64,000 bases of DNA, taken from the NCBI RefSeq assembly GCF_027492855.1, contig NZ_JAPUDY010000108.1, positions 62,001 to 126,000 on the forward strand. Direction: 5' to 3'. Below are positions 18,649-26,931 of the stretch, piece after piece; within the stretch, counting starts at the first letter, position 1, and every line of letters starts with the position of its first letter. Position numbers and translations under genes: made by a program. The notes under the pieces were generated by a model. That model had not been told where the DNA came from. It saw only the letters and a program-made list of their open reading frames with translations, and did not search any database. This stretch comes from Acidovorax sp. (GTDB lineage: Bacteria; Pseudomonadota; Gammaproteobacteria; Burkholderiales; Burkholderiaceae_C).

Positions 18649-19887
18649 ATGAGTTTTTTTCCTCTCCTGCGCTTTCATTCGTCCGTTGTCGGGCGCGGCG
18701 CCATGGTGTTGGCGTCGTGGTGCGCGCTGGCGATGCCCGCCCACGCGCAGGTCGTCGACAATGCGCCCGTGCGCATCGGCGTGGTGGGGCCGTTCACCGG
18801 CCCATCGGCCGACTTTGGCGTGCCCATGCTCAACGGCATCAAACTGGCCGTGGCCGAGATCAATGCCGTGGGCGGCTATCTGGGCCGACCGCTGGAACTG
18901 GTGATCAAGGACGATCACGCCAACCCTGACCAAGGGCGCAAGGTGTCGCAGGAGCTGCTGAACGAAAAGGTGGTCGCCACCATCGGCTTTTGCAACACCG
19001 GCGTGGCGCTCAAATCCATCGATCTGTTTCAGAACGCGAAGAGCCCGCTTGTCGTGCCTTGCACCACGGGCACGGCGGTGACGGCCAAGTATCCAGCGGC
19101 AGACAGCTACATCTTCCGGGTGCAGGGGCGGGACGCGATCCAGGCGCCGTTTCTGGTGGACGACATCGTCAAGCGCGGCTGGAACAGGGTGGCCATCTTT
19201 GCCGACAAGACCAGCTATGGCGAGGGCGGCCAGGCGGATGTGGTGGCCGCGCTGGCCGCCAAGAACCTCAAGCCCGTGTATGTGGCGCGCTTTGAGCTGG
19301 GTGTGAAAGACCTCACGACCGAACTCGCGGCTGCGCGCCATGCAGGCGCCAACGTCGTCTTCAGCTACGCGGTGGGGCCTGAGAACGCCGTCATCGCCAA
19401 TAGCAAGAAGGCCCTGGGCTGGAAAGTGCCTCAAGTGGGGCCCTGGACGCTGTCTTTTCCCCACTTCCTGGAAGGCGCCAAGGAAGCTGCCGAAGGTGCG
19501 CTCACGGTGCAGACCTTTATCGCCGAGCCGAGCAATGAGCGCAGGGCATCGTTCCTGTCGAGCTACACCCGCGAATACCACGGCAAGGTGGCCGTGCCGA
19601 TGGCTGCGGCCAACGCCTATGACGCCACCTACCTGCTGATGTACTCTTTCTTTGGTGTCCGTGACGGCAACCTCTCCGGCAAGGCCATCAAGGAGTCGCT
19701 GGAAGGCAAGATGAAGACCTACTACGGCGTGGTCGCCACATACGACAAGCCTTTCAGCAAAGAGGACAAGGATGCGGTCACGCCCAACATGCTGGTCATT
19801 GGCGTGGTCAAGAACGGCGCCGTGACTTTTGCCTACCCCGAGGACGCCAAGCGCAACCTGTTTGTGCAGCGCAAGCAGCAAGAGTGA
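18649..19887 (+). CDS. ABC transporter periplasmic binding protein, branched-chain amino acid (LivJ) type
   Basis: Predicted 412 residues from the ATG at 18649. A signal peptide is cleaved near AMPAHAQ. The mature chain is a type I periplasmic binding fold: VRIGVVGPFTGPSADFGVP, LNGIKLAVAEINAVGGYLGR, VVATIGFCNTGVALKS, then the second lobe. The family binds branched-chain amino acids, amides, or aromatic acids. No permease or ATPase genes follow, so it is an orphan that must use components encoded elsewhere. A transporter of another type starts 115 bases downstream. Confidence 0.88.
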   Translation: MSFFPLLRFHSSVVGRGAMVLASWCALAMPAHAQVVDNAPVRIGVVGPFTGPSADFGVPMLNGIKLAVAEINAVGGYLGRPLELVIKDDHANPDQGRKVSQELLNEKVVATIGFCNTGVALKSIDLFQNAKSPLVVPCTTGTAVTAKYPAADSYIFRVQGRDAIQAPFLVDDIVKRGWNRVAIFADKTSYGEGGQADVVAALAAKNLKPVYVARFELGVKDLTTELAAARHAGANVVFSYAVGPENAVIANSKKALGWKVPQVGPWTLSFPHFLEGAKEAAEGALTVQTFIAEPSNERRASFLSSYTREYHGKVAVPMAAANAYDATYLLMYSFFGVRDGNLSGKAIKESLEGKMKTYYGVVATYDKPFSKEDKDAVTPNMLVIGVVKNGAVTFAYPEDAKRNLFVQRKQQE

Positions 19888-20002
19888 GTCGCATGCCGGA
19901 ATGCCCGTGCTCGCCATTGGCGAAGGCGCCCGCCTGACTTTGCGCTGACCGCCGCGCGGCGCACCGCCAGCAGCTTTGGCGTGCAGCACGGACAATAGCC
20001 GC

Positions 20003-20956
20003 GTGCTCTCCGTCCTTCTCATCACCTTCCCCTTCTTCGCGCTGGTGCTCTGCGGCTACCTGGCCGCGCGGCGCGGCGTGCTGCCCCAGCCGGCCATTCC
20101 GGGGCTCAACGCCTTCGTGCTGTACTTTGCGCTGCCGTGCATGCTGTACCGCTTTGGCGCCAGCACGCCCATCCACCAACTGCTCGATCCGGCCGTGGCG
20201 GGCGTGTACCTGCTGTGCGCGCTGGTGATGGTGGGCGCCACCGTGGCGCTCACGCGCAATGCGCGCATCGGCTGGAACGACGCGGCCTTCGGTGCACTCG
20301 TCGCCGCCTTTCCCAACACCGGCTTTATGGGGGTGCCACTTTTGGTGGCGCTGCTGGGCGCACAAAGCGCGGGCCCGGCCATCCTGACCATCGTGGTGGA
20401 CATGGTCGTCACCAGTTCGCTGTGTATTGCCCTGTCGCGACTGGACGGCGCAGGCACCCATGGCGTGGGCGTGGCGCTCAAGAGCGCGTTCAAGGGCATG
20501 GCCACCAACCCCATGCCTTGGTCCATTGCCCTGGGGGCGCTGGCGTCGGCCCTGCAGTTCCAACTGCCCGGCCCGGTGGATAAAACCATCGCCATGCTGG
20601 CCGACGCGGCCTCGCCCGTGGCGTTGTTCACCATCGGTGCTGTGCTGGCGCGCTCGCAGATGAACCAGCACGAGCAGGTGCCTGCCGCTGACTACGTGCC
20701 TGTGGCCCTGGCCAAGCTCCTGGTGCACCCGCTGTTGGTGTGGGCCGTGGGCTCGGCTGCGATGGCGCTCGGCGTGCCGCTCACGCCGTTTGCGCTTACG
20801 GTGCTGGTGCTGCTGGCCGCGCTGCCCAGCGCCAGCAACGTCTCGCTGCTGGCTGAGAAGTTTGGCGCCAACAACGGGCGTGTGGCGCGCATCATCCTGG
20901 TGTCCACGGCACTGGCTTTTCTGAGCTTTTCGGCGGCGGTGGCGCTTTTGGTGTGA
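20003..20956 (+). CDS. AEC family (auxin efflux carrier-like) permease
   Basis: Predicted 317 residues from a GTG at 20003 (reads LSVLLITFPFFALVLCGYLA). About ten hydrophobic segments in two halves. Typical AEC features are GLNAFVLYFALPCMLYRFGA in the first half, NTGFMGVPLL, and the second-half repeat ALPSASNVSLLAEKFG. The family moves malonate, malate and other carboxylates or auxin-like acids in secondary transport. The substrate cannot be read from the sequence. Confidence 0.87.
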   Translation: MLSVLLITFPFFALVLCGYLAARRGVLPQPAIPGLNAFVLYFALPCMLYRFGASTPIHQLLDPAVAGVYLLCALVMVGATVALTRNARIGWNDAAFGALVAAFPNTGFMGVPLLVALLGAQSAGPAILTIVVDMVVTSSLCIALSRLDGAGTHGVGVALKSAFKGMATNPMPWSIALGALASALQFQLPGPVDKTIAMLADAASPVALFTIGAVLARSQMNQHEQVPAADYVPVALAKLLVHPLLVWAVGSAAMALGVPLTPFALTVLVLLAALPSASNVSLLAEKFGANNGRVARIILVSTALAFLSFSAAVALLV

Positions 20957-21118
20957 GCGCCAGCCCCACCTGAACCGCGCTGGGCGGGTTGCCGGGGGCT
21001 TCTTTTTTGCCGGGCAGGCGCATCTCGCGCCGCACTTTCTGCATTTCGTCGCAAACGCCTCGCCGGTCGGAGGCGGGCTGGGCACAGTGGGCGCTTGTCA
21101 CTCCACAGAAAGCCCTCC

Positions 21119-21529
21119 ATGAAAAGACAGATCGTCTCCCTGGCCGCCCTGGCTTCCCTGGCCGCGCACGCGGCCGATCTCCACATCGACGTGGCCGTTC
21201 CGGCGCACAAGCAGGGCGCCGTGCTGGCAGCGCTCTTCGACCGGAGCGAAGGTTTTCCACGCGGCAAACCGCTGCAGACGGCCATCGCCCAGTCCAGTGA
21301 TGGCAAGGCCGTGGTGCAGTTTGCAGGGCTGCCGGAGGGTGAATACGCCGTCTCGGTGTTTCTGGACGAAAACGGCAACATGAAGCTGGACACCAATCTG
21401 TTTGGCCTGCCCACCGAGCTGTACGGCTTCAGCCGCAATGCGCGCAGCCCGGTCGGCCCGCCGCTGTTTGGTGATGCGGCCTTCCGTGTGGGGGCGGGTA
21501 CGGAAAAGCAGGCCATCGAGCTCAAGTAG
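21119..21529 (+). CDS. DUF2141 domain protein, exported
   Basis: Predicted 136 residues from the ATG at 21119. Signal peptide MKRQIVSLAALASLAAHAAD. The mature domain has the DUF2141 core: AALFDRSEGFP, PEGEYAVSVFLDENGNMKLD and FGLPTELYGFSRNA. Its DxNxNxxLD stretch resembles a calcium-binding loop. Function unknown; it often occurs with carotenoid-related genes. It lies 15 bases before the carotenoid oxygenase gene and is surely co-transcribed with it. Confidence 0.88.
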   Translation: MKRQIVSLAALASLAAHAADLHIDVAVPAHKQGAVLAALFDRSEGFPRGKPLQTAIAQSSDGKAVVQFAGLPEGEYAVSVFLDENGNMKLDTNLFGLPTELYGFSRNARSPVGPPLFGDAAFRVGAGTEKQAIELK

Positions 21530-21544
21530 GTTGAGGAGCCCAAG

Positions 21545-23059
21545 ATGACCCATCACCATCCACCACGCCGTGCCGTTCTGGCAGCGCTGGGCGCCAGCCT
21601 GGTGCCTGCACTGGGCCACAGTGCTGATGCTCCCCACGCTTGGCGCAGCAGTTTTGCGCCCTACGACGGCCCTTTGAAAGCGCCGCTGGCCAGCGGCCCG
21701 CTGCCGGTGCAGGGGCGCTGGCCCGCAGCGCTGCTGGGCACGCTGTACCGCATCGGCCCCGCGCGGCGCGCGTTGGGCGGTGTGGCCATGAACCATTGGT
21801 TCGACGGCGACGGCATGCTGCAGGCGTTTCGTTTTGAGGGGGGGTCATCGTCGCCTGCCACTGCGCCCCGGATCTCGCACCGGGGGGCTCTGCTGGCCAC
21901 ACCCAAGCTCACGGAGGAAGAGGCGGCCGGACGGCTGCTGTACTCGGGTTTTGCCACCACGCTGCCCGGTGCGCCACGGCCCAGCGGGCCAGACGCCGTC
22001 AACCCCGCCAACATCAACCTGCTGGCCCTGCCCGCGAAGCGCGGGCTTTTTGCGCTGTGGGAAGCGGGCTCTGCCCTGGAGGTGGACCCTGCCACGCTGC
22101 AGGCGCGGGGGTTCAAGGTCTGGTCACCAGAGACACAGGGTGCACCTTTCTCGGCCCACCCCCGTGTGGCGCCAGATGGCACGGTGTGGAATTTCGGCTA
22201 CATGCCGGGCTCCGGAAAACTGCTGGTCTACGAAATCGCGCCGGACGGGGTGCTACGCCGCCAGCATGTGCTGGCCGCCGAGCAGGCCGACATGGTGCAT
22301 GACTTCGCCATCACCGAGCGGCACCTGGTGTTTCTGCTCATGCCGCTCCGGTTCAATGGGCAGCCCGGCGTGGGCAGCCCGCTGCAGCACTATCAATGGG
22401 ACGACAAGGCGCCTTTGGTGGCCTTGCTGGTGGACAAGGCGGATTTCAAGGTTCAGCGCTTCGAGCTGCCCGCCACGGGCCTGTTCCACCTGGCCAACGC
22501 CTGGGAAGAGGGCGGTACGGTGCAGGTACGGTTTGTCGCGCAGTCCGACTTTTTGCACACACTGCGCAGCCTGAATGTGGATGGTGGGGGCAGCAACCCT
22601 GCGGCGCCCGCAACCCGGTGGGCGCACATCACGCTCAACCCGGCCACGGGCCAGGGGCGTATGCAGTACACGGGGCTCTCAGGGGTGGAGTTTCCGCGCA
22701 TCCACCCTGCGCGCAACGGCTTGCCCACCCGTTTTACCACCTTGTTGGCACGCAGCCAGGGCATGAATGCGCAAGTGCACGGCTTTGACACCGTGCTCAC
22801 GCTGCAGGGCAACGAGGAAAAGCCGCAGCGCCATGGCTATGGCGCGGGCTGGATTGCGGAGGAGCATGTCTATGTGCCCGCCACCGCAGGTGCTGCGGAA
22901 GGCCGGGGCTGGGTGCTAGGCACCGCGTACCACTGGCCCACCGAGCGCACGACGCTGTCCGTTTTTGATGCGCAGGCGGTGAATGCGGGGCCGGTGGCCA
23001 GCGTCACACTGCCCTATGGCCTGCCGCTGGGGCTGCATGGGCAATTCGTTCCTGCCTGA
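21545..23059 (+). CDS. Carotenoid oxygenase family protein with an export signal
   Basis: Predicted 504 residues. The family is a seven-bladed propeller with iron held by four His that cleaves double bonds of carotenoids or stilbenes. Candidate ligands are seen in SAHPRV, MVHDFAIT, FHLANAWEE and the C-terminal LHGQF. The N-terminus MTHHHPPRRAVLAALGASLVPALG is an export signal with an RRxxL element that resembles a Tat signal, which would fit export of a folded iron enzyme. Most bacterial members I know are cytoplasmic, so the location is notable. Operon with the exported DUF2141 protein. Substrate unknown. Confidence 0.9.
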   Translation: MTHHHPPRRAVLAALGASLVPALGHSADAPHAWRSSFAPYDGPLKAPLASGPLPVQGRWPAALLGTLYRIGPARRALGGVAMNHWFDGDGMLQAFRFEGGSSSPATAPRISHRGALLATPKLTEEEAAGRLLYSGFATTLPGAPRPSGPDAVNPANINLLALPAKRGLFALWEAGSALEVDPATLQARGFKVWSPETQGAPFSAHPRVAPDGTVWNFGYMPGSGKLLVYEIAPDGVLRRQHVLAAEQADMVHDFAITERHLVFLLMPLRFNGQPGVGSPLQHYQWDDKAPLVALLVDKADFKVQRFELPATGLFHLANAWEEGGTVQVRFVAQSDFLHTLRSLNVDGGGSNPAAPATRWAHITLNPATGQGRMQYTGLSGVEFPRIHPARNGLPTRFTTLLARSQGMNAQVHGFDTVLTLQGNEEKPQRHGYGAGWIAEEHVYVPATAGAAEGRGWVLGTAYHWPTERTTLSVFDAQAVNAGPVASVTLPYGLPLGLHGQFVPA

Positions 23060-23080
23060 TGCCCCGTATGCTCTAGATTG

Positions 23081-23131
23081 TTGCTATAAAATTTATAGCT
23101 GTTGGCGCTTGATTATCAAGCGCTAGAAGCC
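23081..23131. repeat. GCGCTT/AAGCGC dispersed repeat, copy D
   Basis: GCTATAAAATTTATAGC then GCGCTTGATTATCAAGCGC, a perfect 19-base palindrome. Its right end forms the last codons and stop of the MHYT gene on the minus strand, and the hairpin may end transcription of both convergent genes. Confidence 0.85.
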
Positions 23132-23919
23132 TTTTTTGCTTGAATCTTGGCGCGAGGTTGCGCCAGATTTTTCTGCAGGATCTGGTCATAGGCAATCAGC
23201 ACGGCCATGGCAATGGCCACCAGCGGTATGAGGGCGGCCAGTTCCATGGAACTGATCACAGCAAAACCGCTGGGTGTGGCAAAACGATCGGTGGGGGGCG
23301 CGGTGCAGATGAAGTCCGCCGCTGCCATGCCGGTGTAGTGCATGGCACAGACGGCCACGCCCATCAGCAAGGCTGCGGCCAGCCGCACTGCCACGCCTTG
23401 TGTGCGAAAAGCCAGCCACAGAGCTGCGCTGGCCGCCACGACGGCGATGAGCACCGAGACGCCCACCACATCCCACGACCAGGCGATGAACCCCGGAAAA
23501 CGCATGCCCGCCATGCCCAGGTAGTGCATGAAGACCACGCCCAGGCCCAGCAGCGCGCCTGCGATCAGCACGCGCAGGTTGCTGTCGGGGCGCAGCGCGA
23601 CGAAGGCCAGCGCGACCGAAGTGGCGGCAACGGCTGCGACCAGGGACACCAGGGTTTCGACCATGGCGTAGCCCGAACCCATGCCCAGTTGCAGCGCCAG
23701 CATGCCGGTGAAGTGCATGGACCACACCCCGATGCCGCCCAGCGCGGCGCCCGCGGCCAGCACGTTCTTCCAGCGCAGGCCCTGGCTGCTGCGAATGCGC
23801 CGCGCGGCGGTGAGCGCCACAAACGAGCCCAGTACGGCAATGGCGTAGGACAGGGCCACCAGGCCCAGGTTATAGGAGGTGGGGAGCAGCCATTGGCTCT
23901 CGGAAAGGGAGGTATTCAT
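23116..23919 (-). CDS. MHYT-domain integral membrane sensor
   Basis: Predicted 267 residues from the ATG at 23919. Seven hydrophobic segments and three motifs MHFTGM, MHYLGM and MHYTGM, one per repeat unit, plus basic turns between them. MHYT is proposed to bind copper and to sense a diatomic gas such as oxygen, CO or NO. Here no GGDEF, EAL or kinase output domain follows: the chain ends with a short basic tail. The protein must signal through a partner or act otherwise. The final residues KASSA come from the dispersed repeat. Confidence 0.9.
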   Translation of the reverse strand: MNTSLSESQWLLPTSYNLGLVALSYAIAVLGSFVALTAARRIRSSQGLRWKNVLAAGAALGGIGVWSMHFTGMLALQLGMGSGYAMVETLVSLVAAVAATSVALAFVALRPDSNLRVLIAGALLGLGVVFMHYLGMAGMRFPGFIAWSWDVVGVSVLIAVVAASAALWLAFRTQGVAVRLAAALLMGVAVCAMHYTGMAAADFICTAPPTDRFATPSGFAVISSMELAALIPLVAIAMAVLIAYDQILQKNLAQPRAKIQAKKASSA

Positions 23920-24040
23920 GGGGAAAGGGATGCGAACCGACCGGGAAAGCGTGCTGCGACGCTGCCTTGGTGGGGCGCGAAAAAGTTATTGATCATAGTC
24001 AATAACTTGAATCAAATTGTAAACAATGATTAAACGCGTA

Positions 24041-26152
24041 TCAGATCACCAACGGGTCCACATCCACCAGCCAGCGCACCAATCCCTTGTGCTCGGGCGC
24101 GCTGCGCGTGGTTTGCAGCACGGGCTGCCAGGCGGCCAGAAAACGCTGCAAGGCGGCGCGGCTCCCGCTTTCCATCAGCATCTGGGCGCGCTCCACATTG
24201 GCCACGCGCTGGATGGTCAAGGGCACGGGTGGGAACAGCGTGACCGCCTCCAGCCCTGGCAGGCCCGCCGCGTGGGCGGCAGCGGTGGCCGCCGTGAGGA
24301 AGCCCTGGGCCACCTCCTGCGTGCGGGCATCGGCGCGCACCAGGGCCTGGTAGGCAAACGGGGGCATGGCGGCCTCTTCGCGCTCCTGTAGCTGCTGGGC
24401 GGCAAAGGCCGGGTAATCGTGGGTGCGCAGCGCCTCATACACCGGGTGTTTGGGGTGAAAGCTCTGGATCCACATCTCGCATTCCGTGCCCTGGGCGGCC
24501 ATGTAGGCGGCGTCGCGGCCCGCCCGCCCCGCCGCCTGCATGAGCAATGCAAACAGGCGCTCGGGCGCCCGGAAGTCGCTGGAAAACAGCGCCCCGTCGG
24601 GCTGCACAGCCGCCACCAGGGTGATCCGCCGAAAGTCGTGGCCCTTGGCGATCATCTGCGTGCCCACCAGCACGTCCACCTCGCCCGCATGCACCTGGGC
24701 CAGTTGCGCTTCGAGCGCGCCCTTGGCCTTGGTGGTGTCGGCGTCGATGCGGGCGATGCGCGCGGGCGTGCGGTCGGGGCGCAGCACTTCGGACAGCAGG
24801 GCGGAGAGCTGTTCTTCGAGCTGCTCCGTGCCCCGGCCCATGGAGTGGATGTCGGGGCTGCCGCAGGTGGGGCATACGCGGGGCACACGCACCGTGTAGC
24901 CGCAGTGGTGGCAGCGCAGGGTGCGGTCGGCCTTGTGGAACACCTGGTGCGCGCTGCAGTGCGGGCAGTCGCTTTTCCAGCCGCAGTCGGCGCAGTGCAG
25001 CACGGGGGCATAGCCCCGGCGGTTGAGCAGCACCATGCTCTGCTCGCCGCGTGCCACGCGCTCGGTGATGGCGGCCAGCAGCGGCGCGCTGAAGATCGCG
25101 CGGCGTGGCTGTTGGTTCATGTCCACCCGGCGCACGCGCGCCAGCGCGCCCGCGCCGATGCGGCTGGGCATGGCCAGCCGCACATAGCGCCCCACGGCCG
25201 GGTCGCTGGCGTGCCAGCTCTCCAGCGAGGGCGTGGCCGAGCCCAGCAACACCTTGGCGCCCTGTTCGCGCCCGCGCCAGATGGCCAGGTCGCGCGCCGA
25301 GTAGCGGGCGCCCTCCTGTTGTTTGTAGCTGGGGTCGTGCTCCTCATCCACCACGATGATCTTCAGGCCCGGCAGGCTGGCAAACACCGCCATGCGCGTG
25401 CCCAGCACGATGCGCGCCGTGCCGCTGTGTGCGGCCAGCCAGCTTTTCAGGCGCTGCGGGTTGGTCATGCCGCTGTGCAGCGACACCACGGCCTGGCTGC
25501 CAAAACGCGGGGCGAAGCGGGTGGAAAAGCGTTCTTCGAGCTGGGGGGTGAGGTTGATTTCGGGCACCATCACCAGCGCCTGGGCCGTGGGGTCGGCCTC
25601 CAGCGCCTCTTGCACGCAGCGCAGGTAGACCTCGGTTTTGCCGCTGCCGGTGCTGCCAAACAGCAGGAAGGGGCCGAGTTCAGAGGAAATTTTGGCCCTG
25701 GCGCTTTCCTGCTCTGCGGTAAGTGCTATTATTTGTATAGCATCTTCGGTGGCGTCCTGCGCCTTGGCGGGGCGCTTCAACCGGCGGGCCAGTTGTTCGG
25801 GCTGCAGGTCGCGCAGTTGCGGCGGCAGGGCGGCCAGCGCCACCTCACCCAGGGCGCGCTGGTAGTAGCGCGCGGCAAAGGCCACCAGGCGGCGCCAGGG
25901 CTGGGCGAGCGGCGCTACACCCTCGAGCACGCCCGCAATCGGCCGCATCGCGGCGCCCTCGGGCAGCTCGCCCGTGGCATCAAAGGCATCCCACACCACG
26001 CCCAGCACCTCGCGTTTGCCCAGCGGCACCCGCACCAGCGTGCCGGGGGGCAGGGGCTGCTCGCTGGCGTAGCTGAGCAAATCCCCCACGCCGCTGTGCG
26101 AGGGGGTATGCAGTGCAACGTGAACGATGGCGGGATGGATAGAGATAGGCAC
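24041..26152 (-). CDS. priA: Primosomal protein N' (replication restart helicase)
   Basis: Predicted 703 residues. PriA reloads the replisome at collapsed forks. The N-terminal DNA-binding domain is followed by Walker A GSTGSGKT (Lys172), VVDEEHD, LLGSATPS, the zinc module of eight cysteines (HCADCGWKSDCPHC ... RCHHCG ... VCPTCG), and helicase motifs V-VI (GTQMIAKGHDF, QAAGRAGRD). Residues ~138-156, just before the helicase core, are encoded by a segment matching the dispersed GCGCTT repeat. hemE lies upstream on the same strand, but 780 AT-rich bases separate them. Confidence 0.96.
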   Translation of the reverse strand: MPISIHPAIVHVALHTPSHSGVGDLLSYASEQPLPPGTLVRVPLGKREVLGVVWDAFDATGELPEGAAMRPIAGVLEGVAPLAQPWRRLVAFAARYYQRALGEVALAALPPQLRDLQPEQLARRLKRPAKAQDATEDAIQIIALTAEQESARAKISSELGPFLLFGSTGSGKTEVYLRCVQEALEADPTAQALVMVPEINLTPQLEERFSTRFAPRFGSQAVVSLHSGMTNPQRLKSWLAAHSGTARIVLGTRMAVFASLPGLKIIVVDEEHDPSYKQQEGARYSARDLAIWRGREQGAKVLLGSATPSLESWHASDPAVGRYVRLAMPSRIGAGALARVRRVDMNQQPRRAIFSAPLLAAITERVARGEQSMVLLNRRGYAPVLHCADCGWKSDCPHCSAHQVFHKADRTLRCHHCGYTVRVPRVCPTCGSPDIHSMGRGTEQLEEQLSALLSEVLRPDRTPARIARIDADTTKAKGALEAQLAQVHAGEVDVLVGTQMIAKGHDFRRITLVAAVQPDGALFSSDFRAPERLFALLMQAAGRAGRDAAYMAAQGTECEMWIQSFHPKHPVYEALRTHDYPAFAAQQLQEREEAAMPPFAYQALVRADARTQEVAQGFLTAATAAAHAAGLPGLEAVTLFPPVPLTIQRVANVERAQMLMESGSRAALQRFLAAWQPVLQTTRSAPEHKGLVRWLVDVDPLVI
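25687..25741. repeat. GCGCTT/AAGCGC dispersed repeat, copy E (in frame inside priA)
   Basis: On the minus strand it begins GCTATACAAATAATAGCACT and ends AAGCGCCAGGGCCAAAATTT. Both flanks match copy G closely (GCTATTAAATCAATAGC; AAGCGCCAGAGGCCAAAATG). The middle ten bases differ and encode the conserved LTAEQ motif. Confidence 0.65.
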
Positions 26153-26247
26153 GGGCTATGGCGAGTTGCGAAGGCTTGCGCAGGCGTTGTAGAGATGTGG
26201 CTGCTAAGTGCTTGATTTGAAGGGTTGCGTGAGTAATCTCATTTTTC

Positions 26248-26256
26248 TGTGGATAA
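26248..26256 (-). promoter_or_regulatory. DnaA box match 1
   Basis: TGTGGATAA, the reverse complement of the strongest E. coli box TTATCCACA. The same orientation holds for all four matches in this spacer. Confidence 0.55.
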
Positions 26257-26435
26257 CTTTGTTGACATCCCTGGTTGACGCCTTGCGAACCCGCATGAAT
26301 GCTGGCCTTGAACAGATTGCCTAGAAATTTGGCAGCGCCAAAAAATCCTTATAAATCAACCATCTGAAGAATTTCGGGCGCAATTTCTGTGATAAGGCTC
26401 ACCGGATGGCTTATGTTGCGCCGCATCACGTTTTT

Positions 26436-26444
26436 TGTGCATAA
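26436..26444 (-). promoter_or_regulatory. DnaA box match 2
   Basis: TGTGCATAA, the reverse complement of TTATGCACA, fits TTWTNCACA. Confidence 0.45.
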
Positions 26445-26582
26445 GTCAAACAGCGAACGGGTGTCAATGGGCTTGAAGGCATGAAATTTGTGCTAGCCAA
26501 CGTTCTCCATATCCAGGTGTTTCTGCGATGTAGGCTGCAAGTGCTTGATTTGATTGAAAATTTGTAAGAAATCCAAAATTCC

Positions 26583-26591
26583 TGTGGATAA
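26583..26591 (-). promoter_or_regulatory. DnaA box match 3
   Basis: TGTGGATAA, 335 bases from match 1 and with the same downstream ACTTTGTTGA context. Confidence 0.55.
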
Positions 26592-26780
26592 CTTTGTTGA
26601 TATCCCCTGTGTTTGCCACGCAAGTCCTTGACGGGCCGTGTTTTGGCTGGAATGCCCGCCAAAAAAGCAGTGCCATGAGGCCTTTTAAAATCAACGGCTT
26701 ACGTGCGTATTGAGAATTTTTATCGTATCGCCTGCGAGATATGGTTTGGTGCTGGCGGGGCCTCGGTGCTACGCCAATTG

Positions 26781-26789
26781 TGTGCATAA
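26781..26789 (-). promoter_or_regulatory. DnaA box match 4
   Basis: TGTGCATAA, 345 bases from match 2, again followed by GT. Confidence 0.45.
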
Positions 26790-26891
26790 GTAAGCCCTGC
26801 CGAGCAGGTTCTCAAGCCGCTGGAGCATTGTCGCCCGGCCTGCCCGCGCCTGTTTTCTTCCATTGCAGAAGAAATGTGTTTTGCCAAAGAT

Positions 26892-26919
26892 CCCTCGCCA
26901 TGTCGCACGCAGGCGAGGG
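26892..26919 (-). terminator. Hairpin just after hemE
   Basis: CCCTCGCC pairs with GGCGAGGG around a 12-base loop, 13 bases beyond the hemE stop. On the minus strand only ATCTTT follows, so it is a weak intrinsic terminator or an mRNA 3' end stem. Confidence 0.45.
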
Positions 26920-26931
26920 TGGCTGCGGGCT

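Larger units (their letters stand above)
26153..26931. other. AT-rich intergenic region with a diverged tandem duplication and four DnaA-box matches
   Basis: No gene is visible in this 779-base stretch, which is far poorer in GC than its surroundings. Two related units of about 335-345 bases lie in tandem. Shared blocks are GGCTGC(T)AAGTGCTTGATTTGA (26194-26220; 26527-26553), TGTGGATAACTTTGTTGA plus YATCCC (26248-26271; 26583-26606) and TGTGCATAAGT (26436-26446; 26781-26791). Each unit holds one TGTGGATAA and one TGTGCATAA, both fitting the DnaA box TTWTNCACA. It could be a DnaA-binding regulatory region or an origin-like element. Confidence 0.7.

Noticed and set aside
24419-26215. 598-residue open frame antisense to priA
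   Set aside because: Opposite a gene with Walker, zinc and helicase motifs; its composition is that of a GC-rich shadow.
26153-26931. The main chromosomal origin of replication
   Set aside because: DnaA boxes and AT richness fit, but dnaA, dnaN, gyrB and rpmH are absent and gene orientation does not switch; kept only as an origin-like or DnaA-binding region.
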